Shown here: positions 19,077-29,700 of the stretch, piece after piece
Layout: the number at the start of each line of letters is the position of its first letter
How positions within the stretch are numbered: the first letter of the stretch is position 1
Assembly: GCA_944321165.1 (NCBI GenBank)
Contig: CALUKE010000003.1
Coordinates: 62,001 to 126,000 of the forward strand
Length of the DNA stretch: 64,000 nucleotides
Direction of reading: 5' to 3'
Source of the DNA: an uncultured Odoribacter sp.
GTDB lineage: Bacteria > Bacteroidota > Bacteroidia > Bacteroidales > Marinifilaceae
The notes under the pieces: model-generated
Told to the model about the DNA's origin: nothing
Seen by the model: only the letters and a program-made list of their open reading frames with translations
The model's database searches: none
Program-made: the position numbers and the translations under genes

Positions 19077-19439
19077 TTACTCTTTTACCGGTTCGCTTTT
19101 CTCCTTTTTCAACATCTGACAATTTCCGTTGAATACCACTCCCGGCTCTATCGAAATCATACCCGCCGAAATATTACCCATCACTTTGGCTGGGACTTTT
19201 AGCACAACTGTCCCTGAAGCAACGATATCTCCCGTGATTCCTCCCGATACATCTACATTGACACAGTCAATATTTCCTTCGATTTTCGCCGTACTCCCCA
19301 CCACCAGTCTTCCGGAAGTAATCACCTTTCCCTTTATAATTCCGTCAATCCGGATATCGCTTTTGGTCTTTATATCACCCACAATAACGGTACCCTCACA
19401 TAACAAATTAACGGCATTTCCCGGATTTTCTTTACTCAT
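19077..19439 (-). CDS. Bactofilin
   Basis: 120 residues. After a short polar start, the core is a run of hexapeptide-like turns (GTVIVGDIKTKSDIRIDG, then GKVITSG, KIEGNI and GDIVASGTVVLKVPAKV) that folds as the right-handed beta-helix of bactofilins. These are cytoplasmic, membrane-associated polymers that place cell-wall and morphology factors. A lysine/glutamate-rich tail follows. It lies 14 bases behind a second bactofilin and 3 bases before kdsB. The M23 peptidase that often accompanies bactofilins is absent. Confidence 0.88.
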   Translation of the reverse strand: MSKENPGNAVNLLCEGTVIVGDIKTKSDIRIDGIIKGKVITSGRLVVGSTAKIEGNIDCVNVDVSGGITGDIVASGTVVLKVPAKVMGNISAGMISIEPGVVFNGNCQMLKKEKSEPVKE

Positions 19440-19453
19440 AACAATCTCCTTAA

Positions 19454-19804
19454 TTATTTCGATGCGTTCTTTAATCTCAAGCCATTCCGAATCGCGGCCC
19501 CCGGAGTAATCACGAGCGTAGAGGTCATCAAAGCACCTTCAATCACTGCACTCTTTCCCATCACTGTCCGATGGTTTACACAGACATTCCCCGTTACAGT
19601 CCCGTTGAGATACAGTTCATCGCAAGATACATCCCCCTCTATCCGCCCGGTTCTGTTCACAATCACAGCACCGGTAGCCTGAACCGTTCCCCGGATCACT
19701 CCGTCTACACAAACACTTTGTTCCGTCTTCAAAAGACCGTCGATTCTCGTTTCAGATAAAATCTGATCGCCTTTAAAATCAATATCAAAACGTTCCTGAT
19801 CCAT
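19454..19804 (-). CDS. Bactofilin (second paralogue)
   Basis: 116 residues with the same beta-helix periodicity as its downstream neighbour (DGLLKTEQSVCVDGVIRG, then GRIEGDVSC and GTVTGNV). The N-terminus differs (MDQERFDIDFKGDQILSE), so the pair are diverged paralogues that could copolymerise. It is the first gene of a three-gene operon with the other bactofilin and kdsB. Confidence 0.88.
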   Translation of the reverse strand: MDQERFDIDFKGDQILSETRIDGLLKTEQSVCVDGVIRGTVQATGAVIVNRTGRIEGDVSCDELYLNGTVTGNVCVNHRTVMGKSAVIEGALMTSTLVITPGAAIRNGLRLKNASK

Positions 19805-19820
19805 ACATTAAAATTCACAC

Positions 19821-19828
19821 CGAAGATA
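19821..19828 (-). promoter_or_regulatory. -7 element for the bactofilin-kdsB operon
   Basis: The minus strand reads TATCTTCG, one mismatch from TAnnTTTG and identical to the box used at 289-296. It lies 17 bases upstream of the start. Confidence 0.5.
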
Positions 19829-19908
19829 TAACAAGTAATCGAAAAATAAAAGTTACCTCTCCGGCTTTTTTTATGGATCAGGAAAATAAAGGAGTTACTA
19901 TAAGTTGA

Positions 19909-21042
19909 CTATTCTTTTCTTATCGTTACTTTTCGCTCTTTACCCGTCTGCTTGTCAAGTACGACAATCGTCGCTTCTTCTCCCGACAAATTGATCAGAT
20001 TTGTTGTCATGGCCTCATAAAGATCAACCTCCCCATAACGTTTCCCATTGACTTCAACAATCCGTTCTCCTCCAGTCAAATCTTTGGCAGCACTTTCCCA
20101 GATAAAACCAGCTGTTAAAAAATTATCCATGACAGTAATCTCGACATTCCAAGTCTTTGCATACATGGACGGAATCTCTTCCGGTCGATTCGGGATAAAA
20201 TAAAACAGTCCTTTTCGATAATCCATCACGACTTTTCCATAATATAACAAATCAGTTCCGATCCGAGACATACCTGTCGTCGTTTCCGCTGTCACATTTT
20301 GAAATTTCGCACCTCCCACTTCCACTTCTTTCGCCAACAAGCGATAACGTTCCGTATTATTCTCCAGGCCCGCTGCACCAAAAGAAATAATTCCCCGTCC
20401 TTTGCTCAACTGTTGAACAGCACCAGCATCCTTCAGTTGTAGGAAACGTTTTTCCGAAACACTCCAAAATCCTCCGGCACCGGAATCAAAAAGCACCGTA
20501 TCTGCTACCTGTCCGTTCACTTTCAGCTCAATCATCGGGGTATAATCGGAATTCAACATCCGACACGCATATTCTGGCTTTACAGGGAAACGATCTTCCA
20601 TATCAGAAATGACAATCTCGTGATTTGCCGCATCCAATTCGACCATCTGGCCGGCAAAAAGCGTATACCCCAATATTCCATCGATTCCCATCTGCTCTAT
20701 CATATTGCCCTCTTCAAATACAATGGTCTGCACTTTTGTAAAATCCGTATCGCCTACTCGCAAGGCATCCAGCAAATATACATCCTGCTTGATGATTTCT
20801 CCATTCGAATCTACAAATTCCAGCGCTTGTAATTTTGTCAAATTTGCTTTCTGGGCAAATGAATGGGTCAGGCAAACCGGAGCACCCGTATCGAAAATAA
20901 AAAGCCCTTCTACACCGCCAACCGACACTTTCACCTGCATCTTACCAGCCACATTCTGGTAGGGAATTCGTGTATAAAAAGCGGCCTCACAGAGGCCTGC
21001 CTTCAACAACCAAAACAAAATACAAAAAATAACATATTTCAT
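19909..21042 (-). CDS. Retropepsin-like aspartyl protease with C-terminal PDZ-like domain
   Basis: 377 residues with a signal peptide (about 1-20). Two aspartic-protease lobes are visible: FIFDTGAP near residue 50 and LFDSGAG near residue 184, each with the D-[TS]-G catalytic triplet, so the active site is formed inside one chain. A PDZ-like region (about 285-377, with GGERIVEVNGK) follows. Export makes it periplasmic or surface-exposed. Its start overlaps the stop of the double-thioredoxin gene by four bases, implying coupled translation. A peptide-processing role in this SusCD locus is inferred. Confidence 0.75.
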   Translation of the reverse strand: MKYVIFCILFWLLKAGLCEAAFYTRIPYQNVAGKMQVKVSVGGVEGLFIFDTGAPVCLTHSFAQKANLTKLQALEFVDSNGEIIKQDVYLLDALRVGDTDFTKVQTIVFEEGNMIEQMGIDGILGYTLFAGQMVELDAANHEIVISDMEDRFPVKPEYACRMLNSDYTPMIELKVNGQVADTVLFDSGAGGFWSVSEKRFLQLKDAGAVQQLSKGRGIISFGAAGLENNTERYRLLAKEVEVGGAKFQNVTAETTTGMSRIGTDLLYYGKVVMDYRKGLFYFIPNRPEEIPSMYAKTWNVEITVMDNFLTAGFIWESAAKDLTGGERIVEVNGKRYGEVDLYEAMTTNLINLSGEEATIVVLDKQTGKERKVTIRKE

Positions 21043-23174
21043 TTCTCATTCATACATTTAGATAAATAATCCACCAATTCTGCATACTGTTGCATCACCT
21101 GCTGCGACACCTCACCCAAGGCTGTCTTCATGTAATCCAAGGCCTGCTGCTGAACATGTTCTGGAAATTTCTTCACCAGAATTCCCAATAAGGCATCTAA
21201 ATTCAATCGCTCCTGTCCATCTGAAAGTGAACGGACTTCTTGCTCATAAAGATGCATCAACGCCTCAAAATCAGCCTTCTCGTACTGCTCTGTCAACGCA
21301 TCCAATAATAACAAAACATTTCCTTCCGGCAAAGAACTCCGATTCAAAATTTCCCGGCAATGCTGCACTTTCTCTTTGTCTTTCTCTTCTGACAAATAAT
21401 CAACATATACCGGAAATACCAAATTCTGCAACGTATGTAACACAGTTTCTCTACCAACCACTCGTGCAAAAGCTTGCCAATGCTCAGTCATAAAAAGAAA
21501 TTCATCCCGAGTGACATCCTCCGCCATCAAGGCATACAAAAACCAAACATCCGGAGTATAACGTTCCTCCTCTTTCAAGGAAGGCAAAAAACGGGCAATC
21601 TCCCCAGCATCTGTCAACCGAGCGGCGTCACTCATCGTTACATAATAACGGCCCAGAAATTCTGACGAACGTTCGCCTGCTTCATACTCTTTCAACAATT
21701 CCGCATAGTTATATGCCTCATTCATACTTCGACGAATCATCATCATAAAATCCCGCACATTCCGACTCCCCACCAAACGTCCTCTCACCGAACCGTCAGC
21801 ATTCAAAAGCAACATCGTTGGAAAAGAACTCACCCCATATCGTTTCGCAACATCCGGTCCTTCGCCTTTCTCCATATCAATCTTAATATTCACAAAATGT
21901 TCATTGCAAAATTCCCCTACCACCTTTTGAGAGAACACCTGCCCCTCCATCATCTTACACGGTCCGCACCATGAAGTATAACAATCCAGAAAAACATATT
22001 TTTCCTCTTCTGCCGCCTTGTTCAAAGCCTCCTCCAAAGTCAGTTCTTCAAAAACAATTCCTTTAAAATTTTTGATACGTTCAATCAATTCCGTATAATG
22101 TCTTCGAGTATAATCGTCCCCCCCCTGGATTCGCGTTTCCAGATAACCTACCACCTTCAAACGTTCCTGGGGAGTCAATTCATGTAAATTGTTCAAAGAC
22201 ATATCCAATATTTCCGCAACTTGGCCATGAATCTGATCAATATGCTCCGATAAATAATCGATCAACTCATCATAACTCTTAGCATTTCTTAAGAAGGCTA
22301 TCCTTAAAAGCTTATAAATATCATTGCTGCCCGGAATATCCGCCTTCTGCAATCGCGAATAAACATCCAAAGCAGCTGCCCGGTCATAGGGCTTTCCACC
22401 AGAAGCCCATGCCATTGCATCCGCATAATACAAAGATACGATCGCATTATTTACAGTCACCGTATCTGTTTCTTTCAAAAAATCATTCTTATGGGTCAAA
22501 CAATAATCGATCAGCAGTGTATCAGGACGTTTCATCCGATCCAGAAAAATCATCCAATTTTCCTTTTTAGACCATTGTGACGGTTTCAACTGCCCGAAAT
22601 AATCATCTGCAATTTCGTTATACCGCTCTCCTTCTCCCGCCCATCGTAAAACAGACGCGTAATCTCTCAAAAATTTTTTATTACGTTTCCCTTGAGAATA
22701 GGCTTCATTCATCCCTCGATAGGAGGTCTTTGCATTCAATGCACAGGCCAAACGATGTTGAAACTCCGGTAACTCCACCCCCGAGGCCAATCTATGAATC
22801 ACTTCACCATTATCATCCAATACCAAAAAATGAGGCATAGACTTCACTCCATATCGCTCTCCCAGGAACATTCCTTCTTCAGAAGTCATTTCAATCCAAA
22901 GATTTATAAAATGTTCATTCAACCAATCCCCAAATTCCTGATTGGAGAACACCTGCTGATTCATCGCATGACAAGGCACTGCCCAATCAGAAAAACAGTT
23001 AAAGAAAACAGGTTTCCCGGAAGCTTTGGCTTTCTGCAAAGCTTCCTCATAGGAAAAAACATAATTGACCTTTATATCAGCCTTTACCGCATCTCCATAC
23101 ATACTCTCCTGAATCTGCGCATAAATTCCTGTATAATTCAACAATAAAAAAACGATACAATACCATTTATTCAT
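21039..23174 (-). CDS. Exported protein with two thioredoxin domains, one lacking the first cysteine
   Basis: 711 residues from ATG 23174 (the frame 6 bases upstream begins with TTG). A signal peptide (about 1-20) ends YAQ. The first thioredoxin domain (about 30-140) has WAVPCH, where the resolving pair is reduced to one Cys. After a helical-repeat linker, the second domain (about 365-475) carries a normal WCGPCK and the cis-proline motif SSFPT. The last 230 residues are helical. The first domain may bind without doing redox work, the second could reduce periplasmic disulphides. It is cotranscribed with the aspartyl protease and the upstream SusCD genes. Confidence 0.8.
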   Translation of the reverse strand: MNKWYCIVFLLLNYTGIYAQIQESMYGDAVKADIKVNYVFSYEEALQKAKASGKPVFFNCFSDWAVPCHAMNQQVFSNQEFGDWLNEHFINLWIEMTSEEGMFLGERYGVKSMPHFLVLDDNGEVIHRLASGVELPEFQHRLACALNAKTSYRGMNEAYSQGKRNKKFLRDYASVLRWAGEGERYNEIADDYFGQLKPSQWSKKENWMIFLDRMKRPDTLLIDYCLTHKNDFLKETDTVTVNNAIVSLYYADAMAWASGGKPYDRAAALDVYSRLQKADIPGSNDIYKLLRIAFLRNAKSYDELIDYLSEHIDQIHGQVAEILDMSLNNLHELTPQERLKVVGYLETRIQGGDDYTRRHYTELIERIKNFKGIVFEELTLEEALNKAAEEEKYVFLDCYTSWCGPCKMMEGQVFSQKVVGEFCNEHFVNIKIDMEKGEGPDVAKRYGVSSFPTMLLLNADGSVRGRLVGSRNVRDFMMMIRRSMNEAYNYAELLKEYEAGERSSEFLGRYYVTMSDAARLTDAGEIARFLPSLKEEERYTPDVWFLYALMAEDVTRDEFLFMTEHWQAFARVVGRETVLHTLQNLVFPVYVDYLSEEKDKEKVQHCREILNRSSLPEGNVLLLLDALTEQYEKADFEALMHLYEQEVRSLSDGQERLNLDALLGILVKKFPEHVQQQALDYMKTALGEVSQQVMQQYAELVDYLSKCMNEK

Positions 23175-23195
23175 AAACAAACTCTTATTAAAAAT

Positions 23196-24122
23196 TTATT
23201 TTTTTATACCTCTCACACTATACGCTGTCGTCAATACAGAAGAGGTTCCTCGGAATATCCGGTTTTCGACATAATTCAATTTACGGATATAACTGACTTG
23301 TGTCGAATCATTCATGGGTTTCAGGGTGGAAGTCCAAAAATAAGCCGCCGAATTCAGATTCTGGAAAGAAGATCCATACGGAAAGGTACCATACAATTTG
23401 CCTCCCCCCATCCGTACATCAAAACCGGCCCCCTCTTCTCCTTCTTTCATCAGATACCCTTCATGCTTGCCTCGCCATGCTTCTTCACGGTTCAGCTCGG
23501 CATCCTTCATTCCCAAAGCCTTCTCCAGATTTTTCCAATCCTCATCCGTTGGCAGAGTCCACCCCTGAGGTAAGGCCTTCAAAGCGGCTTCATACGTATA
23601 AAGGAAGCCAAAACGCTCTCCATATCCGCCGTTTTTCTCTTCCGCTTCAAGTAATTTTTCTTCCGTTACCTTTTCCAATAAACGGGTCTCTATCTGATCG
23701 AGAGCAAGTAAAACATCCGGATACTCCTCGTACATTTCCTTGAACTCATCTATTGTCATAAAGCCCATTTCAAGATAAAACAGATTCATTGTCATACTTT
23801 CTGTCGGAGGCAGCGGTCTTGGATCGACCAACTCCCCCGATGTCAACGCCTCCTGAATACCGCCCGCAAACATGCTGCCAGAGACAGCTGCCGGACTTTC
23901 ATAAAAAGAATAACAACCATCATTGGCACCCAATGGCAAACGATAATGCAGATTCTCCGCCATCCAAGTCTGCCCGTTCACAACAATACACTGATAAACG
24001 GAAGAATCCCGCTCGTCCAAAAAAGTAGTCCGGGTGATTCCTGACCATTGTGGCGTATCTTCATTTTCAGAACAGGCATACCATCCCAATACAATCATTA
24101 CAATGCTAAATATCTTTTTCAT
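23196..24122 (-). CDS. FISUMP-domain lipoprotein
   Basis: 308 residues. The lipobox GWYAC puts the acylated Cys at 17. The body has the FISUMP (Fibrobacter succinogenes major paralogous) pattern: VVNGQTWMAENLHYRLPLG near residue 48, YTYEAA near residue 175, then LPQGWTLPTDEDW and a C-terminal aromatic and SVRGIKK end. Such proteins sit on the outer surface and are thought to bind ligands; no enzyme activity is known. About 80 extra residues interrupt the domain (residues 90-165), which are acidic and helix-prone. It lies 11 bases downstream of the frameshifted lipoprotein gene. Confidence 0.75.
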   Translation of the reverse strand: MKKIFSIVMIVLGWYACSENEDTPQWSGITRTTFLDERDSSVYQCIVVNGQTWMAENLHYRLPLGANDGCYSFYESPAAVSGSMFAGGIQEALTSGELVDPRPLPPTESMTMNLFYLEMGFMTIDEFKEMYEEYPDVLLALDQIETRLLEKVTEEKLLEAEEKNGGYGERFGFLYTYEAALKALPQGWTLPTDEDWKNLEKALGMKDAELNREEAWRGKHEGYLMKEGEEGAGFDVRMGGGKLYGTFPYGSSFQNLNSAAYFWTSTLKPMNDSTQVSYIRKLNYVENRIFRGTSSVLTTAYSVRGIKK

Positions 24123-24133
24123 AAACTTTTCCT

Positions 24134-25184
24134 TTATAATTTCACACCCAATTCATTCGCCAATAAATCGTATAAAATATCATATTTCTGCATCACCAAT
24201 GCATAATCCCCCCACAACTTCTCAAAATCCTCTTTCGAAAAACGCAACATTTCTCTCACAAATAATTTCAGATCTTCTTCTTCATCCTCAGGAGGACAAT
24301 TTGCAGCCCCTTTTTCCGACTGACTGACAAAACCGAATGGACCGATCAGCTGTCGGACTGCCGTTCTGAATTTTTCCACCACATCCGGAGCATAAGATCT
24401 AAAACCCCACCAATCATCCTGTAAACAAGCAGCTGAATTATAAAGAGGTCCTTCTATAAACTTTGTAATCGTATACTCCTCGAGCTCTCCCCACATGTTC
24501 ATTTCTTCAAAAGTAATCGGCTCCTTTAAGTTCACAGCCCCGATCGTTCCCCAGGACTTCCCAATATAATCTTTCGACAAACGATGAAAAGAAGCCAACT
24601 GCAAAGTATAATCACTAATCCGCTGGATAATAAAAGTACGCATTATTTCCTCCGGCAAAGATGTCAATACATCCTCCTCCCGTGCATTACACAACAACAA
24701 CGATCGATAGGTCACTTTAAAACCGCCATTACTGTAAGTCTCCACGGATCCATTTGCGGATTCTGTATAATAAGAGTCAAGTAATAAAATGACCTGTGGA
24801 TATAATGCCTTACTGCAACGTCCCAGAAATTTTTCAACCACATCCAACATTTTCGATTTTTCATCTGGATCGGTCAGATAAGTATAATAATAGTCTACAT
24901 CCGTATAACTTGTAAATCCCCAGGCCGGATCGACCGTTTCATAGGTAAACACGGAATCACCCTGAATGTCCTGTTTCACAAATACTTTTCCCAAAGTATC
25001 ATTGAACACGACAGTCACACCATACTGCTTATAAATATCATATACCCGCTTTTGTATGGAATCCGAAGAATTGTCCTTATATCTCATACAAATTTTCCAG
25101 CTGCAGCTGAGGCAATATTCCCCCCTCCTTCTGACATCCCACAAAGACAGCAAGCATTATCAATAATAAAAACAAATTTTTCAT
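24134..25184 (-). pseudogene. Frameshifted zinc-metallopeptidase-like (Mx1) lipoprotein of a SusCD locus
   Basis: The natural start is ATG 25184, encoding a lipoprotein signal MKNLFLLLIMLAVFVGC and 18 more residues, then a stop at 25079-25077. One base further on, another frame continues without stops for 313 residues (KDNSSDSIQKRVYDIY onward). Removing one base in GAGATATAAGG at about 25082-25078 joins ENLYEI to KDNSSDS smoothly, and the total of 1051 bases is 3n+1. The body resembles the putative zinc-binding metallopeptidases next to SusD, but where they have HExxHxxxH it has RTFIIQRISDYT, so the site is missing. Either a real mutation, a sequencing error or frameshifting; function as a binding lipoprotein is possible. 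Confidence 0.72.
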
Positions 25185-25210
25185 AATCACCATTTTAAAT
25201 TAGCATACGA

Positions 25211-26734
25211 CTATTCTTGATTGATCAACACGATTTCCGTCAATTTTCTGATTTCCCTCGGATTATCCGGCATTCCCGGATCAAATTCCAATACTTCTTT
25301 TGGCAAAGCAAACGTATAAGCCAAATCATCCTCTTCCAATCGATATTTCTCAGCTTCCTTGAACAAATTTCGATTCTCAGAATCATACAGCGGGAATACA
25401 TGTTCAATGACCCGTTTATAGGGCGCCTTTTCACAAACAGCATAACGCCGCAAATCGAACCAACGATGACCTTCAAAACACAATTCCCGTCTCCGCTCAT
25501 TCCGTACCTCTTCAATGATCTCATCCGCAGGGAAAGTCTTGTCCTGATAGCCGACGATCCGCATCTTCCGCAATTCATTCAGATATTTAGAAGCATTCCC
25601 CACATCCCCCAACATGGCATAAGCCTCCGCAGCATTCAGATAACCTTCCGGAGAACGTAACAAAAACAAATCCCCCGTATAAGAAGGATCCGAGCCCGTA
25701 TCGTATTTAAATCCCAAACCGATGCTATCCTGAGTAACAGCAAAGTACAGGTTTTTCCGGGTATCCGTCGTATCATACAAATCATAGAGTTCCCGCGTCA
25801 CACAAAAATTTCCACTTCTTCCGGTAATGGCATGCTTTAGATTCTGAACCCCTTGCGTAAATACAACTTCCTCACTTTGTGAAGTAACGACAACCGTCGA
25901 ATCCATATTGAGATAACTGGTCAAATGGTCCTTCTGTTCCAGGAATGCCAAAGCCTTATCCCGAGCATTTTCCCAATCCTGCATATAAAGGTAAACCCGA
26001 CTTAATAAAAGCAAAGCCGCCTCATGGGATGCCCGATATACTGATTTCGGCTTACTTCCCCGTTCAAAACAAGCAACCGCCTCCGTCAAATCCGCTACAA
26101 TCTGTTCGTATATTTTTGCCACCGAAGCCCGTTCAAATTGTACAGTTTTATTCGGATCATGCTCCACATACTCTGTCAATTTCAAAGGAACACCCAATTT
26201 CTCTTCGGCAGTGGAAGGAGCATACGCAACTCCATAAATATTGACCAAAAACAAATAAAACTGTGCCCGTAAAAAATAGGCTTCCCCTTTTACTCTCCAT
26301 GCATCCAGCTCATCTTCCTCCGTTTCCTTCGCCACTCCATCAATCTCCGACAAAATAATGTTTGCAACATTAATCCGGTTGTATAACGTATTCCACAAAC
26401 CAACATCCGAATTCAAGGAAGTTTTTTCATAATTCCGTCCCACTTCCCACTGCCAACAAAAATAACCGTAATAAGTTGAAGTTAAGTATTGTGGTATCTC
26501 GTATGCCGCAGTTGCGATCACTCCATCCACATCATCATCCAACAGATGCAACCACCAGCCTACATCTCCTCCAGCCAGGTTATCCGGACTTCCATAACGT
26601 AAATAAGCACTACCCAACAACACTTCATCCAAATCCGCCACCTTTTTGGCGATCACCAAATCCTGGGAATAATCTTCCAAATAATTGCAGCCTGCAAAAA
26701 TCAGACAAAACAATAAATATATCATTCTTCTCAT
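25211..26734 (-). CDS. SusD/RagB-family outer-membrane lipoprotein
   Basis: 507 residues. The lipobox FAGC gives an acylated Cys at 16. A SusD-type N-terminal region (YLEDYSQDLV) is followed by tetratricopeptide-like helices (EAYFLRAQFYLFLVNIYG, SHEAALLLLSRVYLYM) and the typical C-terminal motif RRRELCFEGHRWFDLRRY. SusD proteins form the lid of the SusC channel on the cell surface and bind its substrate. It starts 11 bases after SusC on the same transcript. The ligand cannot be read from sequence, and the neighbours argue against a plain polysaccharide. Confidence 0.93.
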   Translation of the reverse strand: MRRMIYLLFCLIFAGCNYLEDYSQDLVIAKKVADLDEVLLGSAYLRYGSPDNLAGGDVGWWLHLLDDDVDGVIATAAYEIPQYLTSTYYGYFCWQWEVGRNYEKTSLNSDVGLWNTLYNRINVANIILSEIDGVAKETEEDELDAWRVKGEAYFLRAQFYLFLVNIYGVAYAPSTAEEKLGVPLKLTEYVEHDPNKTVQFERASVAKIYEQIVADLTEAVACFERGSKPKSVYRASHEAALLLLSRVYLYMQDWENARDKALAFLEQKDHLTSYLNMDSTVVVTSQSEEVVFTQGVQNLKHAITGRSGNFCVTRELYDLYDTTDTRKNLYFAVTQDSIGLGFKYDTGSDPSYTGDLFLLRSPEGYLNAAEAYAMLGDVGNASKYLNELRKMRIVGYQDKTFPADEIIEEVRNERRRELCFEGHRWFDLRRYAVCEKAPYKRVIEHVFPLYDSENRNLFKEAEKYRLEEDDLAYTFALPKEVLEFDPGMPDNPREIRKLTEIVLINQE

Positions 26735-26745
26735 GGAATCACATT

Positions 26746-29700
26746 TTAAAAAGTTACACTCAATTGTAAAGAATAAGAGGGACGAACCGACATATTAATA
26801 GCAGCAAATCCCTGTTGAGACGGATGTTGTCCTTTCAACTCCTTGGCGGATATCGTAAACAGATTCAATGCATTCAAACTCACATAAGCATCTGAAAAAG
26901 GGGTCCGTTTCAATAAATCCATTGTAAAATTATAACGCAAGGACAAAGACGAACATTTCAAATAATTACCGCTAACCACCCGAAAATCGGAATTGTCATA
27001 CATATTCCAGACAGTCGATGCAAACTGCGGGATATGATCAGTGGCATCACTCTGTGCAGAATAATGCTGAATGTAACTATTATAATCCGGATGAGAAGAA
27101 CTCAAAATAGCCGGGATACTGGTCACTTTTTCATCTCCAGCAACCTGCCATCGATTTATAAACTCTTTTCGAACATTGTTCTCAGCACTGACACCGTTAA
27201 TAATCGGTTCATATATGCTCAACAAACGAACTTTCGATCCCAAACTATATGCAAAACTTCCCGACAAATTCCAACCCTTATATTTCAAACCGGTAGAAAA
27301 ACTTCCCGAGAAAATCGGATCTCGTTGTCCACTTTTATCCATGGCTAACTTTACAACCGTTTCCAGATTCTTATACTCCAATAAATGCCGACGATCCGAG
27401 TAATCATCAAATAAGGGAACACCATTATTCGGATCCAAACCGATAAAACGATAGGAATAAAAAGAACTGATAGGCTCTCCATCAACCAAAGCATCTCCTG
27501 TCAAATAATTCTGATAAGTATATGTATCCATCGCACCGGAACGTACCTCATTGAAATTTCCGGACCAATTCAATGATAAATTCCAGGTCCAATCCTTTGT
27601 CCGAACAGGATAAGCAGTCATATACACAGAATACCCCTTGTTGCTGATGGTTCCGTTATTCATTACATACGAATTTACACCATTAACTGTAGAGACCTGT
27701 ACCGTCGTAAAACAGTCCTCTGTCTTCTTATCGTAATAAGAAAGACTGAAATTCAACCTAGAATCAAAAAAACCGAAATCCAATCCAAGGTCCCAGGATC
27801 TGGTCTGTTCCCAAGCCAAATTAGGATTCGGGAAACGTTCTACCGTTGATAAATTCTCATTATAAATAGGATCGACACTTCCCTGTCTAATAATTAGATT
27901 CGGACTTTGATCTTCCTGCATATTTCCCTGCAAACCGAAAGAAGCCCGAAGTGCAAAGTCACTGAAAACTGAAACATTTTTCAACAAATTTTCCTTGACA
28001 TTCCACATACCGGATACGGACCAGATGGGTAACATTTTTTCATTGGCCCGACTACCGAAAGCATTCGATGCATCTGTACGCGCATTCGCATTCAAAGTAA
28101 AATGATCTTTATAACCATATCCCAAGGTCAAATACCCCGACAACTCATGATTAATACCATGAATCCGAGTCCGATGGTTTACATTCAACCACTTATCTCT
28201 ATAATCGGGATAATCATCCAAATTCACACCCGCAACAATCTGCATACCTCTCTCTTTCATATATCCGAAAATCTGGTCTCCAAACGAACGATTCACGCTT
28301 CCATTCATTTCAAATCCGCCCATCAACGAAAGCATGTGCTGCCCGTCTTCTCCCAACAATCTGCGATAGTCTGCCTGCACTCGGAAGGTATAACTTTCCG
28401 TAATGGAATTCGTCGAATTCAAAATTCCGCCATAAGGCAACTGACAATGTCCTTCCGTCAATTTCGGAGCTTCTTCTTCATATTCTGCGTTTTTAAACCT
28501 TGCGACATAATGACTCTCCTCACCCCACCAGTTTTCCTGCAAGGTATTGCTCCGACTGTAATTTCCTGCTACGGTCAGATCCAAACCTTTCACCACCGAT
28601 GTCCACTGGGCGTCCAAAGAAGCACTGATGGTATTTCCATCATAAGTATTGGAGCTGTTCTCTATTTCATTCAATATATTGTAACGAAATTGACTATACG
28701 GCTGATTGGTTCCGCCATAACCGACTTTGTCATAAAAATATAACGTACCGTTCTGATTATAGGCCGGTAAAGCCCTGGTAGTATTATAAGCATACTCCAT
28801 GGCATTGATTGCGTCCTGCAAATGATTCTTCTTCAAAATATTCGCATTCATCGCAAAACGTACTTGCAAATTTTTCGTAAAATAAATGTCCAGATTGGCC
28901 ATGGAAGTCACCCGTTCCGTATTGGTCGTACGGGTCACACCATCTTCATGATTATACCCCAGAGAAACATAGTAACGAATATCCTCCGATCCACCGGAAA
29001 CGCTCACAGTATGATCATGAGAATAAGTATCGTTGGTCAAAATATCAAACCAGTCTGTATTTACGCTCTCATACCAAGCCACCTCATCCTGAAATCCCTG
29101 CCAGTCTGTCTTTCCAGTCTGATAACGATACAGAGCCCCTTCATATCCCACCATCGGCATATTTTCCGGGAATTTATAATGTTGATCGGCCAGATCTTTA
29201 CCAAACTGCACCCGCTCCTGCGAATTCATCAGATCAACGACTTTATCGGTATATCTCGGACGTCTTGTCAATTTAGAGGTATGATTGTAAGTCACCCGCG
29301 GTTTACCGATAGCCCCTTTCTTTGTCGTCACAACAATGACACCATTGGCGGCCCGAGTACCATACAAAGCCGTTGCCGCAGCATCCTTCAACACATCGAT
29401 CCGCTCTATATCCTGGGGATTGATACCGGCAATCGCATTCCCGATGATATTGATATAATCCGGATTATTCAAATCTTCATTGCTGACATTCACCGGATCT
29501 CTCAAGATAAAACCATCCAAAACCCATAAGGGCTCTCTATTACCTATCAGGGAAGAAGTTCCTCGTACCCGGATCCGAGGCGTTGCCCCCACTTCACCCG
29601 AATTTAGGGTCAACTGCAATTCCGGGATACGTCCTTCCAACGCCTGATCAATACTTGTCATTCCCGGAACCAATACATCAGCTGCCTTTACAGAAGAAAT

